Assembly (NCBI GenBank): GCA_937995535.1
Contig: CALKJU010000020.1
Location: 124,001 to 188,000, forward strand
DNA length: 64,000 nt
DNA from: an uncultured Alphaproteobacteria bacterium
GTDB taxonomy: Bacteria > Pseudomonadota > Alphaproteobacteria > Geminicoccales > Geminicoccaceae
Direction: 5' to 3'
Part shown: positions 38,076 through 46,792 of the stretch, piece after piece
How positions within the stretch are numbered: position 1 is the first letter of the stretch
Layout: the number at the start of each line of letters is the position of its first letter
Program-made: the position numbers and the translations under genes
The notes under the pieces: model-generated
Databases searched by the model: none
The model's input: only the letters and a program-made list of their open reading frames with translations
Told to the model about the DNA's origin: nothing

Positions 38076-40142
38076 TCACCCGAACGTCCGCCGCTCGGCG
38101 AGCGGGATCGCGCCGGAGCCCCAGGCGGCGGTGCAATCCACCGGCACCGCCAGCGGGATCTCCGCACCGGCGCGGACGAACAGCGGGAACCGGTCGAGGG
38201 ACAGGGTGAGGTCGAGCCGGCGCGGGCCGACCACCGGCTCGCCGGTGTCCCAGACGTGCCAGATTCCTTCGGGCAGCCAGACCGACACGTGCCCGCCGGG
38301 CAGCAGGATCGGCGCCACCAGCAGGTCGGGGCCGAACAGGTACTGCGTGTCGAACCCGTGCGCCTCGCGGGCTTGGGGAAAGGCCAGCGCCATCGGCCGG
38401 CAGAGCGGCAGCCCGGTGTCCGCGGCCGCGGCCAGATGCCGCTCGATGTAGGGAATCAGCGCGTAGCGCAGCTCCAGCGCGCGGCGGACGAGGCCGAGCG
38501 CGTCCTCGCCGAACGACCAGGGCTCCCGCGCGCCGATCCCGTGAAAGCGCATGTGCGAGGCGAACACCGCGGCCTGCGTCCAGCGGACGAACAGCTCGGG
38601 ATCGGGCTGGCCGCCATAGAATCCGCCGATGTCGGTGGCGTAGAAGGGTACGCCGCTGCAGCTCCAGGAGAGCATGCCGCGGATCGAGCCGGCGAGCCCG
38701 CCCCAGTCCGACTGCGGATCGCCGCCCCACTGCACGGGATAGCGCTGCGACCCGGTCCAGCCGCTGCGCGAGAAAACGAGCGCATCGTGGGGGCCATGGT
38801 AGGCCACCGCCGCCTCGTGACAGCAGCGGTTGTAGAGCAGCGCGTAGACGTTGTGCAGGCGCGCGCCGCGGTCACCATTGTGCGCGACCACCCCCTCGGC
38901 CGGCACCTGCTCGCCGAAATCCGGCTTCATCACATCGACCCCGAGCGCGAACACGTCGGCATGGCGGTCACGCCACCACGCATAGGCCGCGGGGTTGGTG
39001 AAATCGACGATCCCGCTGGTCGGCAGGGGTGTCAGCACCCGACCGAACGGGGCCGGGTCCCATTCGTGCGGCCACGGCTCGCCGGTACGCTCGTCCTTGA
39101 GGAAGAAGCCACGCGCGGCGAGCTCGGGAAACAGCCGATTGTGGATCGAGACCAAAGGGTATTCCCAGGCGCAGACGCGCAGCCCCTGCCCCTTGACCCG
39201 GTCGAGCACTGCCTTGGGATCGGGGTAGCGCGCGGGGTCGAAGGCGAAGGTGAAGCGCGTCGCCGTGTCCTGCCACGCGCGCCCGTCGAGCGTGATCACG
39301 TCCATCGGCAGCCGGTGCGCGCGGGTCAGCTCGGCTGCGGCCAAGAACTCGCCGGCGTCGCTGTAGTAGGCCTTCGAGAGCCAGGCGCCGAGGCTCCAGC
39401 GCGGCACCCGGCCGGGCCGGCCGGTGAGCCAAGTGTAGCGCTCCAGCACCCCCGCCGGTCCGTCCGCGGCGATCAGGAAGAGGTCCAGGGCTTCGTCCTC
39501 GACCAGCAGCGAGTAGGAGCGGTGCGAGAACGGCGCGAAGCCGACGCCGTGGCCGACCTTGGCCGGAGTGTGGACGAACAGGCCCCAGCCGCGCGGGCTC
39601 CAGGCGAACGGGCAGTTCTTGTAGGAGATCTCGGCGTTGACCCCGAGCGCGTCCTCGTTCCACGAGACGACGAGCTGGCCGCGGTGATCGAGGCGGCTCC
39701 ACTTCTCCCCATGGCCGTAGACCGGCTCGCCCTCGGCGAGGTCGATCGCGACGAACCAGCCCTTGGGCGTGGTGCCGAAGCGCGGCAGGCGGAAGCGGCG
39801 GCGGAAATGCGCGTCGCGCGGCGGGCCGAGCAACGTCGTGCCGTCACGGGCCAGGGTGACGGCGAACTGGTCGGGATCGACGGCGACGCTGTACGGCCCG
39901 GCCCGCAAGGCGAGCCCACCGGACCGCTCGATGGCGATCTCAGGCGGGCACGGCGGCGCGGCGAGCAGGCCGTAGTCCGGCAAGGTGCTCGCGCCGAGCT
40001 GCAGGCGCGCGATCCCGGGCGCGTACCAGCCGAGGCGGAACGGACCCCGCTCGGTCATGCCCGCGGCGATGCCGTTGGGCGCCGCCACCAGATCACTCAA
40101 ATGGAGCTCGGTGATCGCGCCGAGTTCGAGGCCGATCGGCAT
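38076..40142 (-). CDS. Glycoside hydrolase family 31 (alpha-xylosidase/glucosidase type)
   Basis: A 688-residue GH31 enzyme hydrolysing alpha-linked terminal glycosides. The nucleophile is D408 in VDVMKPDFGEQVP, and the acid/base is D475 in QWGGDPQSDW; RFGTTPKG, YGHGEKWSR and DIGGFYG are further family motifs. The KPDFGE form follows YicI-type alpha-xylosidases more than maltases. No signal peptide is visible, so it should be cytoplasmic. It is downstream of the TRAP transporter genes dctQMP by 140 bases, so it may split an alpha-glycoside imported by that system. I looked for sulfoquinovosidase features and did not find them (see rejected items). Confidence 0.88.
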   Translation of the reverse strand: MPIGLELGAITELHLSDLVAAPNGIAAGMTERGPFRLGWYAPGIARLQLGASTLPDYGLLAAPPCPPEIAIERSGGLALRAGPYSVAVDPDQFAVTLARDGTTLLGPPRDAHFRRRFRLPRFGTTPKGWFVAIDLAEGEPVYGHGEKWSRLDHRGQLVVSWNEDALGVNAEISYKNCPFAWSPRGWGLFVHTPAKVGHGVGFAPFSHRSYSLLVEDEALDLFLIAADGPAGVLERYTWLTGRPGRVPRWSLGAWLSKAYYSDAGEFLAAAELTRAHRLPMDVITLDGRAWQDTATRFTFAFDPARYPDPKAVLDRVKGQGLRVCAWEYPLVSIHNRLFPELAARGFFLKDERTGEPWPHEWDPAPFGRVLTPLPTSGIVDFTNPAAYAWWRDRHADVFALGVDVMKPDFGEQVPAEGVVAHNGDRGARLHNVYALLYNRCCHEAAVAYHGPHDALVFSRSGWTGSQRYPVQWGGDPQSDWGGLAGSIRGMLSWSCSGVPFYATDIGGFYGGQPDPELFVRWTQAAVFASHMRFHGIGAREPWSFGEDALGLVRRALELRYALIPYIERHLAAAADTGLPLCRPMALAFPQAREAHGFDTQYLFGPDLLVAPILLPGGHVSVWLPEGIWHVWDTGEPVVGPRRLDLTLSLDRFPLFVRAGAEIPLAVPVDCTAAWGSGAIPLAERRTFG

Positions 40143-40282
40143 GGGCCTGTTCTTCGTCGTTCGCGGTCGGAGCGCTGCGAGTAGCGGCGCCGCGGCGCCC
40201 CGGGGCTCGCGTTGCGGTCGCCGCGTCGTTCGGCTGACGCGGACCGCCCGCGGATGGCGTGCGGGTGGTCCGCGTCGACCAC

Positions 40283-41344
40283 TCAGGAGGCGCGCTGGGC
40301 GTCGATCGAGGCCTCGCAGCGATCGATGGAGGCCTGCAGCGCGTTGAGCCAGTCGTCGCCGAACTTGCCGACATACCAGTCCCACACCGGCTTGGCGGCG
40401 GACACGAATTCGGCCTTCTCTTCGTCGGTCGGCACGTAGACCGTGCCGCCGGCCTGCTTGAACGCCTCGTAGGCTTCGATCTGCCGTCGCTTCGGCAGGA
40501 CGATCGTCGTCCAGCGTAACGCGTCGAAGCCATCCTCAACAATCTTCTTCTCCTCGGCGGACAGGCTCTCGAAGAAATCGTTGTTCATCATCCACAGGGC
40601 ACCCATGTAGGCATGTCCGTCGAGGGTGATGTATTTCAGATGTTCGTGGAACTTCATGCCGACGATGTCGGTGATGCCGTTCTTGGTTCCATCGACCACG
40701 CCGGTGGCCAGCGAGGTGTAGAGTTCCGGCCAGGCGACCGGCGTCGGCGCCCCGCCCATGCCGCTGACCAGCGTCTGGTCGAGCTCGGTGGCGATCGTGC
40801 GCAGCTTGAGGCCGGCCACGTCGGCGGGCGACTTGATCTGCCGCTTGACCGTCGCGAAGTTCCGCCAGCCGCCGGTGTTGCCGATCGTCATCAGGCGGAT
40901 GTTGCCCGTCTTGGCGAGCGTCGCATCACGCAGCTTGGCGAAGAACTCGGTGTCATTGCCGAGCGCGCACTCGGCGACGCGATCACTCGGAAAGATGTAG
41001 GGCAGGTCCATCACCTGCGCCTCCGGCACCATGTTGCCGAAGCCGCCGAAAGTGGTGAGGAACACCTCGATGATGCCGCCCTGGAGGCTCTCAAGGCACT
41101 CGGTGGCGTTGCCGCAGAGCTGGCCGCCCGGAAAGATCTCGACGGTGATCGTTCCGTTCGACTGGGCCTCGACGAAGTCCTTGAAGACCAGCAGGCCATC
41201 ATAGTCCTCGTCGTCCTGGTTGGCGAGGAATACGGCCTTGATGTTCTTCTGCTGGGCCAGGGCGGGCGCGCTCGCCCCCGCGGCCAGCACGCCGAGCGCG
41301 CAGCTGGCGGCGACCAGCCAGCGCGACATCGTTCGAGTTGTCAT
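40283..41344 (-). CDS. dctP: TRAP transporter substrate-binding protein (DctP type)
   Basis: A 353-residue periplasmic receptor. The signal peptide spans about residues 1-32 (cleavage after ALA-QQ). Family signatures include VEIFPGGQL, MDLPYIFP, and the arginine in GLKLRTIATE that normally holds the ligand carboxylate. The Arg predicts an anionic ligand, probably a sugar acid or other carboxylate or sulfonate. It follows dctM by 4 bases. The receptor gene comes last in the operon (Q-M-P), not first as in standard DctPQM operons. Confidence 0.9.
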   Translation of the reverse strand: MTTRTMSRWLVAASCALGVLAAGASAPALAQQKNIKAVFLANQDDEDYDGLLVFKDFVEAQSNGTITVEIFPGGQLCGNATECLESLQGGIIEVFLTTFGGFGNMVPEAQVMDLPYIFPSDRVAECALGNDTEFFAKLRDATLAKTGNIRLMTIGNTGGWRNFATVKRQIKSPADVAGLKLRTIATELDQTLVSGMGGAPTPVAWPELYTSLATGVVDGTKNGITDIVGMKFHEHLKYITLDGHAYMGALWMMNNDFFESLSAEEKKIVEDGFDALRWTTIVLPKRRQIEAYEAFKQAGGTVYVPTDEEKAEFVSAAKPVWDWYVGKFGDDWLNALQASIDRCEASIDAQRAS

Positions 41345-41348
41345 CGAA

Positions 41349-42701
41349 TCAGCCTCCACCTGACAGTGCACAGGTTATGAAGTCCATACGCGAGGTCGCG
41401 CAGTCCGGCCAGGGGGCGAAGCCTAGCAGCCGCGGCAGCGTCAGCGGCAGCTCCGGGATGTAGGTGATCAGCAGGATGACCGCGATCTCGACGGCGAGGA
41501 ATGGCAGCATGGCGAGCGCAATGCGCTCGACCCGCTCGCGCGCGATCCCGGCCGCGACGAACAGCACCAGCCCCATCGGTGGCGTGGCCAAGCCCACCGT
41601 GACGTTGACGCACATCACGATCGCGAAATGGAGTGGGTCGACGCCGGCGGAGACCATCGCCGGGCCGAGGATCGGGCCGAGGATCAGGATCGCCGGCCCG
41701 GCATCGAGGAACATCCCGACGATGAACAGCAGGATGTTGACCGCGAATAGGATGATGTAGGGGTTGTTGCTGATGGCGAGCACCAGGTCGGTGAGCGTCT
41801 GTGGCGTGCGGAAGAGCGCGATCACCGAGGAGAAGCTCACCGCGGCAGCGACGAGCAGCAGGATCGTGCCGGCCGACAGCGCGGTCTGCCAGAACACTTC
41901 GGGGAGCTGGCGCGGGGTCAGCGTGCGGGTGACGAACAGGCAGACGACCATCGCGTAGCCGGCGGCCACGGCCGCGGCTTCGGTCGGTGTGAACGCGCCC
42001 GTGAGAATGCCGCCGAGCAGGATGATCGGGGTCAGCATCGGCCAGAACGCCACGCGCACCGCGGTGCCCCGCTCCCGCCAGGTGGCCTTGCGCGCGGCGA
42101 CCGGGAAGCCGTGCCGCTTGGCGAGCCAGGAGGTCAGGAGCATGAGGCCGAAGCCGACCATCAGCCCGGGCACGATGCCGGCCGCGAACAGCCCGGCGAC
42201 CGAGACGTTCATGATGAACGCGTAGAGGATCATGATGCCGGAGGGTGGGATGATCGGCCCGATGATCGAGGAGGCGGCCGTCACGGCGGCCGCGAAACGG
42301 CGCGTGTAGCCATTCTTCTCCATCGCCGGGATCAGCATCGAGCCGAGCGCCGAGGTGTCGGCCACCGCCGAGCCGGACAGGCCGGCGAACAGGATGCTGG
42401 AGAGGATGTTGACCTGGGCGAGCCCGCCGCGGACGTGGCCGATCAGCGCCTTCGACAGATCGACCAGGGCCACGGTGATGTTGCCGCGGTTCATCAGCTC
42501 CCCGGCGAGGATGAAGAACGGCACCGCCATCAGCGGAAAGCTGTTCATGCCGTTGAACAGCCGCTGCTGCATCATGCCGTAGAACGCGACCGGCCGACCG
42601 TCGATCAGCAGCGACAGGCCCGGTCCGAGCAGCAGGGCGAAGACGACCGGCATGCCGATCATCAGCAGCGCCATGAAGATCCAGAAGGGGACGAGGGTCA
42701 T
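41349..42701 (-). CDS. dctM: TRAP transporter large permease (DctM)
   Basis: A 450-residue integral membrane protein with about 12 segments, the Na+- or H+-coupled large permease subunit. It contains MNSFPLMAVPFFILAGELMNRG, GSAVADTSALGSMLIPAM and PPSGIMILYAF, the hallmark loops. The C-terminus has an unusual Cys-containing tail ending in an extra 25 residues beyond the last membrane segment. It lies between dctQ and dctP. Confidence 0.94.
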   Translation of the reverse strand: MTLVPFWIFMALLMIGMPVVFALLLGPGLSLLIDGRPVAFYGMMQQRLFNGMNSFPLMAVPFFILAGELMNRGNITVALVDLSKALIGHVRGGLAQVNILSSILFAGLSGSAVADTSALGSMLIPAMEKNGYTRRFAAAVTAASSIIGPIIPPSGIMILYAFIMNVSVAGLFAAGIVPGLMVGFGLMLLTSWLAKRHGFPVAARKATWRERGTAVRVAFWPMLTPIILLGGILTGAFTPTEAAAVAAGYAMVVCLFVTRTLTPRQLPEVFWQTALSAGTILLLVAAAVSFSSVIALFRTPQTLTDLVLAISNNPYIILFAVNILLFIVGMFLDAGPAILILGPILGPAMVSAGVDPLHFAIVMCVNVTVGLATPPMGLVLFVAAGIARERVERIALAMLPFLAVEIAVILLITYIPELPLTLPRLLGFAPWPDCATSRMDFITCALSGGG

Positions 42702-42712
42702 GGCGGAGGCGA

Positions 42713-43294
42713 TCAGTCGGCCGGAGCGGCCACGGAGGGGCTCCCCATCGCCGGCAGCGGGCGGCTCGGGTCAGCCAGGCGCGCGATGTTGCGCAGCAGC
42801 AGCTCGATGCCGACGAGCAGCATCGCCGCCATCCCGAGCGGCATCGAGACGTAGATCCAGAACATCCGCACCGGCAGGCTCGAGGCCAGCGAGCCGAGCC
42901 CGCGTTGGCTGTAGATGATCGCGAAGTAGAGCAACGCGGCGAGCAACACCAAAACGAGGAGCGTCAGAAGCAGTTCGACCAAGGCGCGCCCGCGGAGGCC
43001 GAACTGGTCGAGCACCACCTCGATCGCGACGTTCATCCCCTGGCGGTAGGCGATCGGCGCCACGAGGAAGGTCATCCAGATCATGCTGTAGATGGAGAAC
43101 TCCTCGGTCCAGCCGATCGGCCGGTTGAGGACGTAACGGAACAATACCTGGAGCAGGATCGAGCCGGTCATCGCGGCGACGAGGACCAGGGCGACCATCC
43201 TGAACACCGTGGCGATCCGGTCATTGAGTGCTGACAGGAACGCGATCCCGGTGACGACCGCCCCCAACGCGCTAGCCTCCCATCTGCTTGTCAT
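42713..43294 (-). CDS. dctQ: TRAP transporter small permease (DctQ)
   Basis: A 193-residue protein with four membrane segments, the small TRAP permease subunit. The stretch ILLQVLFRYVLNRPIGWTEE followed by the FLVAPIAYRQGMNVAIEV motif is the DctQ signature. The ATG at 43294 is used; it starts inside the direct-repeat region shared with the divergent dehydrogenase gene. It heads the operon dctQ-dctM-dctP-GH31. Confidence 0.9.
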   Translation of the reverse strand: MTSRWEASALGAVVTGIAFLSALNDRIATVFRMVALVLVAAMTGSILLQVLFRYVLNRPIGWTEEFSIYSMIWMTFLVAPIAYRQGMNVAIEVVLDQFGLRGRALVELLLTLLVLVLLAALLYFAIIYSQRGLGSLASSLPVRMFWIYVSMPLGMAAMLLVGIELLLRNIARLADPSRPLPAMGSPSVAAPAD

Positions 43295-43323
43295 GATTGA
43301 TGGAGGGTGCAAGCCTGCTTGTC
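43284..43323. repeat. Direct repeat between divergent dctQ and dehydrogenase genes
   Basis: CTGCTTGTC occurs at 43284-43292 and again at 43315-43323, 31 bases apart (about three helical turns). The repeats flank the dctQ start and precede the dehydrogenase start; this is compatible with a shared regulator site but not proven. Confidence 0.3.
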
Positions 43324-43359
43324 GAGGGCTTCTGTCGTGCCCATCGGCCGGAGGGGGTG

Positions 43360-44295
43360 GTGCCGGAGATCGTCGTCAGCGAATTCATGGACGAGGCGGC
43401 CGTGGAACGGCTCCGCGCGGCGCGGTCCGTGCTCTACGACCCGGGCTTGGTCGATCGTGCGGACGATCTCGCGGCCGCCATGCGCGACGCACGGGTGCTG
43501 ATCGTCCGCAACCGGACGCAGGTGCGCGGCCGGCTGCTCGACTCGGCGCCGCGACTCGCCGTGGTCGGCCGGCTGGGCGTCGGGCTCGACAATATCGATC
43601 TCGCGGCGTGCCGCGCGCGGGGGATCGAGGTCCATCCCGCGACCGGCGCCAACGAGGATGCGGTCGCCGAGTGGGTGGTCGGGGCGATGCTGCACCTCGT
43701 CCGCGGCGCGTTCACCGCGACCGACCGGATGCTGGCCGGGGCATGGCCGCGCACCGCTCTCGTCGGTGGCGAGCTGGCCGGCCGCCGCCTCGGCCTCGTC
43801 GGCTTCGGGGCGATCGCCCGGAAGGTGGCGCGGATCGCCGGCGCTCTGGGCATGCGAGTTGGTGCCTACGATCCGTTTGTCCCGGCCGAAGCCGCAGCCT
43901 GGGCCGAGGCCGACCGTTACGGCGAATTGGAGCTGCTGCTCGCCGACGCCGACGTGCTCAGCCTGCACATTCCGCTGAGCGAAACGACCCGCCACCTCAT
44001 CGACGCGGCGGCCCTGACAAGGCTGCCGGCAGGCGCCTTCGTGATCAACTCGGCGCGTGGCGGGCTGATCGACGAGGCGGCGCTGGCCGACGCCCTGCGC
44101 GCGGGACGGCTCGGCGGGGCGGCGCTCGACGTGTTCGAGACCGAGCCGCTCGATGCCGACGCCGCGCGTTTGTTCCGCGACGTCCCGAACGTCCTTCTGA
44201 CGCCGCACATCGCCGGTGTCACGCGCGAGAGCAATGTGCGCGTCTCGGACTTGGTCGCCGGCCGCGTGCTGGAGAGCCTCGCTCGGCTCGGGTGA
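43360..44295 (+). CDS. D-2-hydroxyacid dehydrogenase (SerA/sulfolactate-type)
   Basis: A 311-residue NAD(P)-dependent 2-hydroxyacid dehydrogenase. It shows the family catalytic motifs GRLGVGLDNID, the Rossmann GLVGFGAIA, VINSARGGLIDE with the catalytic Arg, then FETEPLD with the Glu and LTPHIAG with the His. The N-terminus (M)PEIVVSEFMDEAAVERL resembles the subgroup containing (S)-sulfolactate dehydrogenase SlcC, but substrate is unknown. I chose the GTG at 43360, 5 bases behind a GGAGG, since it gives the family N-terminus; the ATG at 43300 is an alternative. It is divergent from the TRAP operon, which suggests it oxidises the imported compound. Confidence 0.85.
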   Translation: MPEIVVSEFMDEAAVERLRAARSVLYDPGLVDRADDLAAAMRDARVLIVRNRTQVRGRLLDSAPRLAVVGRLGVGLDNIDLAACRARGIEVHPATGANEDAVAEWVVGAMLHLVRGAFTATDRMLAGAWPRTALVGGELAGRRLGLVGFGAIARKVARIAGALGMRVGAYDPFVPAEAAAWAEADRYGELELLLADADVLSLHIPLSETTRHLIDAAALTRLPAGAFVINSARGGLIDEAALADALRAGRLGGAALDVFETEPLDADAARLFRDVPNVLLTPHIAGVTRESNVRVSDLVAGRVLESLARLG

Positions 44296-44301
44296 GCGCC
44301 G

Positions 44302-45177
44302 TCACCAAACCAGGCGCGGGATGACCCAGTCGGCGCGGGCCTCGTGCTCTTGCTCGAGACGTTCGAGGGCGGCCGCCCGCGTCGCCTCGTCGAGGTCGGG
44401 CGGAAACGCCTCGCGGTGGATCCCATCGGTGACGAACGCGGCGGCGAAGCCGGCCAGATTGGCGCCGCGGACGTCGTGGGCCAGGGAGTCCCCGACCGCC
44501 AGGATCCGCTCCGCCTCGATGCCGACGAGAAGCGCGCGGCAGGCGGCGTAGACCGGCGGGTGCGGTTTGCCGACATAGTGCACGACGCCGCCGGCGCTCT
44601 CGTAGCGCCGGCCGAGCGTGCCGGGCGCGAGGGTCAGCGCGTCGCCGGTCACGGCCACCAGATCGGGGTTGGTGCACAGCATGGGCAACCGGCAGCCGAG
44701 GCAGCGCTCGAGGATCGGCTCGTAGTCCTCGGCCGTTACCGGTGGCGGCTCGACGCCGGCAAGAAACAGGAAATCCGCCTCCTCGGGCGCCTCCACCAGT
44801 TCGAGACCGACGCCCTGAGCGACGGTAAGGTCGCCCTCGCGTGTGAGCAGCACGCAACGCCGTCCGAGCCGGTCGAACGGCGCTGCATTCCGCTCGCGAA
44901 AGCCCTGCCATGCCGTCTCGCCCGAGGTCACGACGCCGGTGAACAGGTGCGGATCGAAGCCGATCTGCCGCAGACGCTCGCGGCTCAGCGCGGCGCGCCG
45001 CCCGGAGTTCGAGAGCAGCACCACGGGCTTGCGCCGGCTGTGGAGCGCTTCGAGCACCTCGACGACGCCCGGGTAGGGACGCAGGCCGTCGTGCAACACG
45101 CCCCACTGGTCGAGGACGAACCCATCGTAGCGCTCGGCCAGGGCGGCGAGACCGTTGACAAAGCGGGCATGGGTCAT
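44302..45177 (-). CDS. HAD-family hydrolase (TIGR01459-like)
   Basis: A 291-residue HAD-superfamily phosphatase of the IIA type. The nucleophile aspartate is in FVLDQWGVLHDG near residues 18-29; VLLSNSGRR holds the motif II serine, and ILAVGDSLAHDVRGANLAG the motif III/IV acidic residues. The family is uncharacterised and often lies near metabolic genes. The ATG at 45177 gives MTHARFVNGLAALAERYDG. It converges with the dehydrogenase gene, with 6 bases between. Confidence 0.88.
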   Translation of the reverse strand: MTHARFVNGLAALAERYDGFVLDQWGVLHDGLRPYPGVVEVLEALHSRRKPVVLLSNSGRRAALSRERLRQIGFDPHLFTGVVTSGETAWQGFRERNAAPFDRLGRRCVLLTREGDLTVAQGVGLELVEAPEEADFLFLAGVEPPPVTAEDYEPILERCLGCRLPMLCTNPDLVAVTGDALTLAPGTLGRRYESAGGVVHYVGKPHPPVYAACRALLVGIEAERILAVGDSLAHDVRGANLAGFAAAFVTDGIHREAFPPDLDEATRAAALERLEQEHEARADWVIPRLVW

Positions 45178-45255
45178 GCTGCCGTGGTCCTGATCCCTGG
45201 CGGCGCCCCGGGCGGCGCCGGATAGCCTGACCACCGCGCCACGGAGCCTGCACCC

Positions 45256-46011
45256 TTGCCTATCGACCTCGGCCTCAATGGCAAGCTTGTCCTCGTCACC
45301 GGTGCCAGCTCGGGTATCGGGGCCGCCGTCGCGCGTGGTTTCCACGAGGCCGGGGCGCGGCTGGCGATCCATTTCCATGCGAACGAGGCGGGTGCCCGCG
45401 CCACCGCCACCACCGTCGGCGCTGCGGCCTGCCTGCGCGGCGACTTCACACGCCGCGACGAGGTGGCACAAGTCGTAGGGGACGCCATCGCCGCCTTGGG
45501 CGGGCTCGACGTGCTCGTCAACAATGCCGGGCACATGCTCGGGCGGATCCCGCTCCAGGAGGTCGACGACGGCAGGCTCGACGATGTCGTCGAGCTGAAC
45601 GCCGCCTCGGTCGTCGTCGCCTGCCGCGAGGCTTTGCCGGCGCTCGCCGAGCGCCGCGGCTGCATCGTCAACACCGGGTCGATCTCGGCGCGGACCGGCG
45701 GCAGCGCCGGCTCCGGCCTCTACAGCGCGGCCAAGGCGTTCGTCACGACGCTGACGCGCTCGCTCGCCACCGAGCTCGCCCCGCGCGGCATCCGGGTCAA
45801 TGCGGTGGCGCCTGGCACGATCGCCACGCCGTTCCACGAGCGCTACTCGACGGCCGACAAGCTGGAGTCGACCCGGCAGCGAATCCCACTGCAACGGCTG
45901 GGGACGCCCGAGGACTGCGTCGGTGCCTTCCTCTTTCTCGCCTCGCCGACGCTGGCAGCCTACGTCACCGGGCAGGTCGTCGAGGTCAATGGCGGCCAGC
46001 TCATGCCCTGA
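45256..46011 (+). CDS. Short-chain dehydrogenase/reductase
   Basis: A 251-residue classical SDR using NAD(P). The cofactor motif TGASSGIG lies near residues 15-22, the VNNAG structural motif near 90, and the catalytic Tyr and Lys in YSAAK near residue 157. The start codon is a TTG at 45256 with GGAG nine bases ahead. It resembles 3-oxoacyl-ACP or sugar-alcohol reductases; the substrate is not known. It is divergent from the HAD gene and followed by the broken GNAT gene. Confidence 0.88.
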   Translation: MPIDLGLNGKLVLVTGASSGIGAAVARGFHEAGARLAIHFHANEAGARATATTVGAAACLRGDFTRRDEVAQVVGDAIAALGGLDVLVNNAGHMLGRIPLQEVDDGRLDDVVELNAASVVVACREALPALAERRGCIVNTGSISARTGGSAGSGLYSAAKAFVTTLTRSLATELAPRGIRVNAVAPGTIATPFHERYSTADKLESTRQRIPLQRLGTPEDCVGAFLFLASPTLAAYVTGQVVEVNGGQLMP

Positions 46012-46029
46012 AGGGTGTGGCGGGGGGTG

Positions 46030-46430
46030 GTGACGGAGCTGGACTGGGTCCTGAGCGATGCTGTCGCTGGTCCCGACGTGGACGCGATCGGCGCCGGGCT
46101 GCGGGGGGTCGACATCGCCGTGGCCGGGATCGACAGCGTACCCGGCCTGTGCTGCATCGCCCGGCCTCGGGCTCGTTGCCGGTGCTGTCGGGCGAAGCCG
46201 GGGTGAGTGCGCGGAGCTGCGGCTGCTCCGGGTGGCGGAGGCCACCAACCGCCGCTGCCGCCAGCTTCACCTCCGAAGCCTTCTCGTTCCAGGCTCCCGC
46301 CTTCTACGCGAGGCGCGGCTTCGGGATGGTGCCGGTCATCACCGGCTTTCCCTGTGGTGCCACCAAGCACCTGATGCGCAGGGCGCTCGTACCCGCAACC
46401 CGCATTGGACAAGCACGCAGGGCCGGGTAA
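46030..46430 (+). pseudogene. GNAT N-acetyltransferase pseudogene (frameshifted)
   Basis: Three reading frames must be joined to read a GNAT acetyltransferase. From GTG 46030 the first frame gives TELDWVLSDAVAGPDVDAIG to about 46160; a second frame (about 46163-46275) gives VAGAVG, then ECAELRLLRVAEATNRR; the third (46275-46430) gives AFSFQAPAFYARRGFG, the C-terminal GNAT signature. Two or more frameshifts have broken it. Coding likeness persists in each segment, so decay looks recent, or the shifts are assembly errors. It follows the SDR by 18 bases. Confidence 0.65.
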
Positions 46431-46464
46431 GCTCGATCGAGCCTCATGACCGGCAGGGGGGACC

Positions 46465-46782
46465 ATGGGACGGATGCGCGCGGCCTTCTTGGCCGCGATC
46501 ATCGGCATGCCGATCGCGACCGCGAGCGGTGCGCTCGCCGAGACGGACGCGACGATTACGCTCCTCGCCGCCGGCTGCGCCAACTGCCACGGCCCCGACG
46601 GCCACTCACCCGGGGCCATGCCGACGATCGCCGGTGCCTCGGTCGACGTGCTCAAGGCGAAGCTCCTGGCGTTCCGCAAGGACGAGGCGCCCGGAACCAC
46701 GGTGATGGTCCGACTCGCCAAGGGGTTCAGCGAGGAGGAGCTGATCGCCCTGGCCGAGCACTTCGCGTCGCTGAAACCGTGA
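46465..46782 (+). CDS. fccA: Flavocytochrome c sulfide dehydrogenase, cytochrome subunit
   Basis: A 105-residue single-haem cytochrome c. The signal peptide spans about 1-25 (ATASGALA-ET), and the haem site is C38-A-N-C41-H42 in GCANCHG. It is the electron-accepting partner of the flavoprotein gene that follows after 10 bases, so together they oxidise sulfide in the periplasm. The small single-haem form, rather than the di-haem one of Allochromatium, is used here. Confidence 0.85.
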   Translation: MGRMRAAFLAAIIGMPIATASGALAETDATITLLAAGCANCHGPDGHSPGAMPTIAGASVDVLKAKLLAFRKDEAPGTTVMVRLAKGFSEEELIALAEHFASLKP

Positions 46783-46792
46783 GGAGGCGCGC

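Noticed and set aside
38076-40142. Sulfoquinovosidase (YihQ-type) identity for the GH31 enzyme, attractive because of the nearby sulfolactate-like dehydrogenase
   Set aside because: The R-x-x-W sulfonate-binding pair expected ahead of the nucleophile, as I recall it for YihQ, is not visible, and the KPDFGE nucleophile context fits YicI-type enzymes. Structure alignment would decide.
43360-44295. Naming the dehydrogenase slcC, (S)-sulfolactate dehydrogenase
   Set aside because: Only the N-terminal signature resembles the group; no other sulfolactate genes (suyAB, slcD) are in the window.
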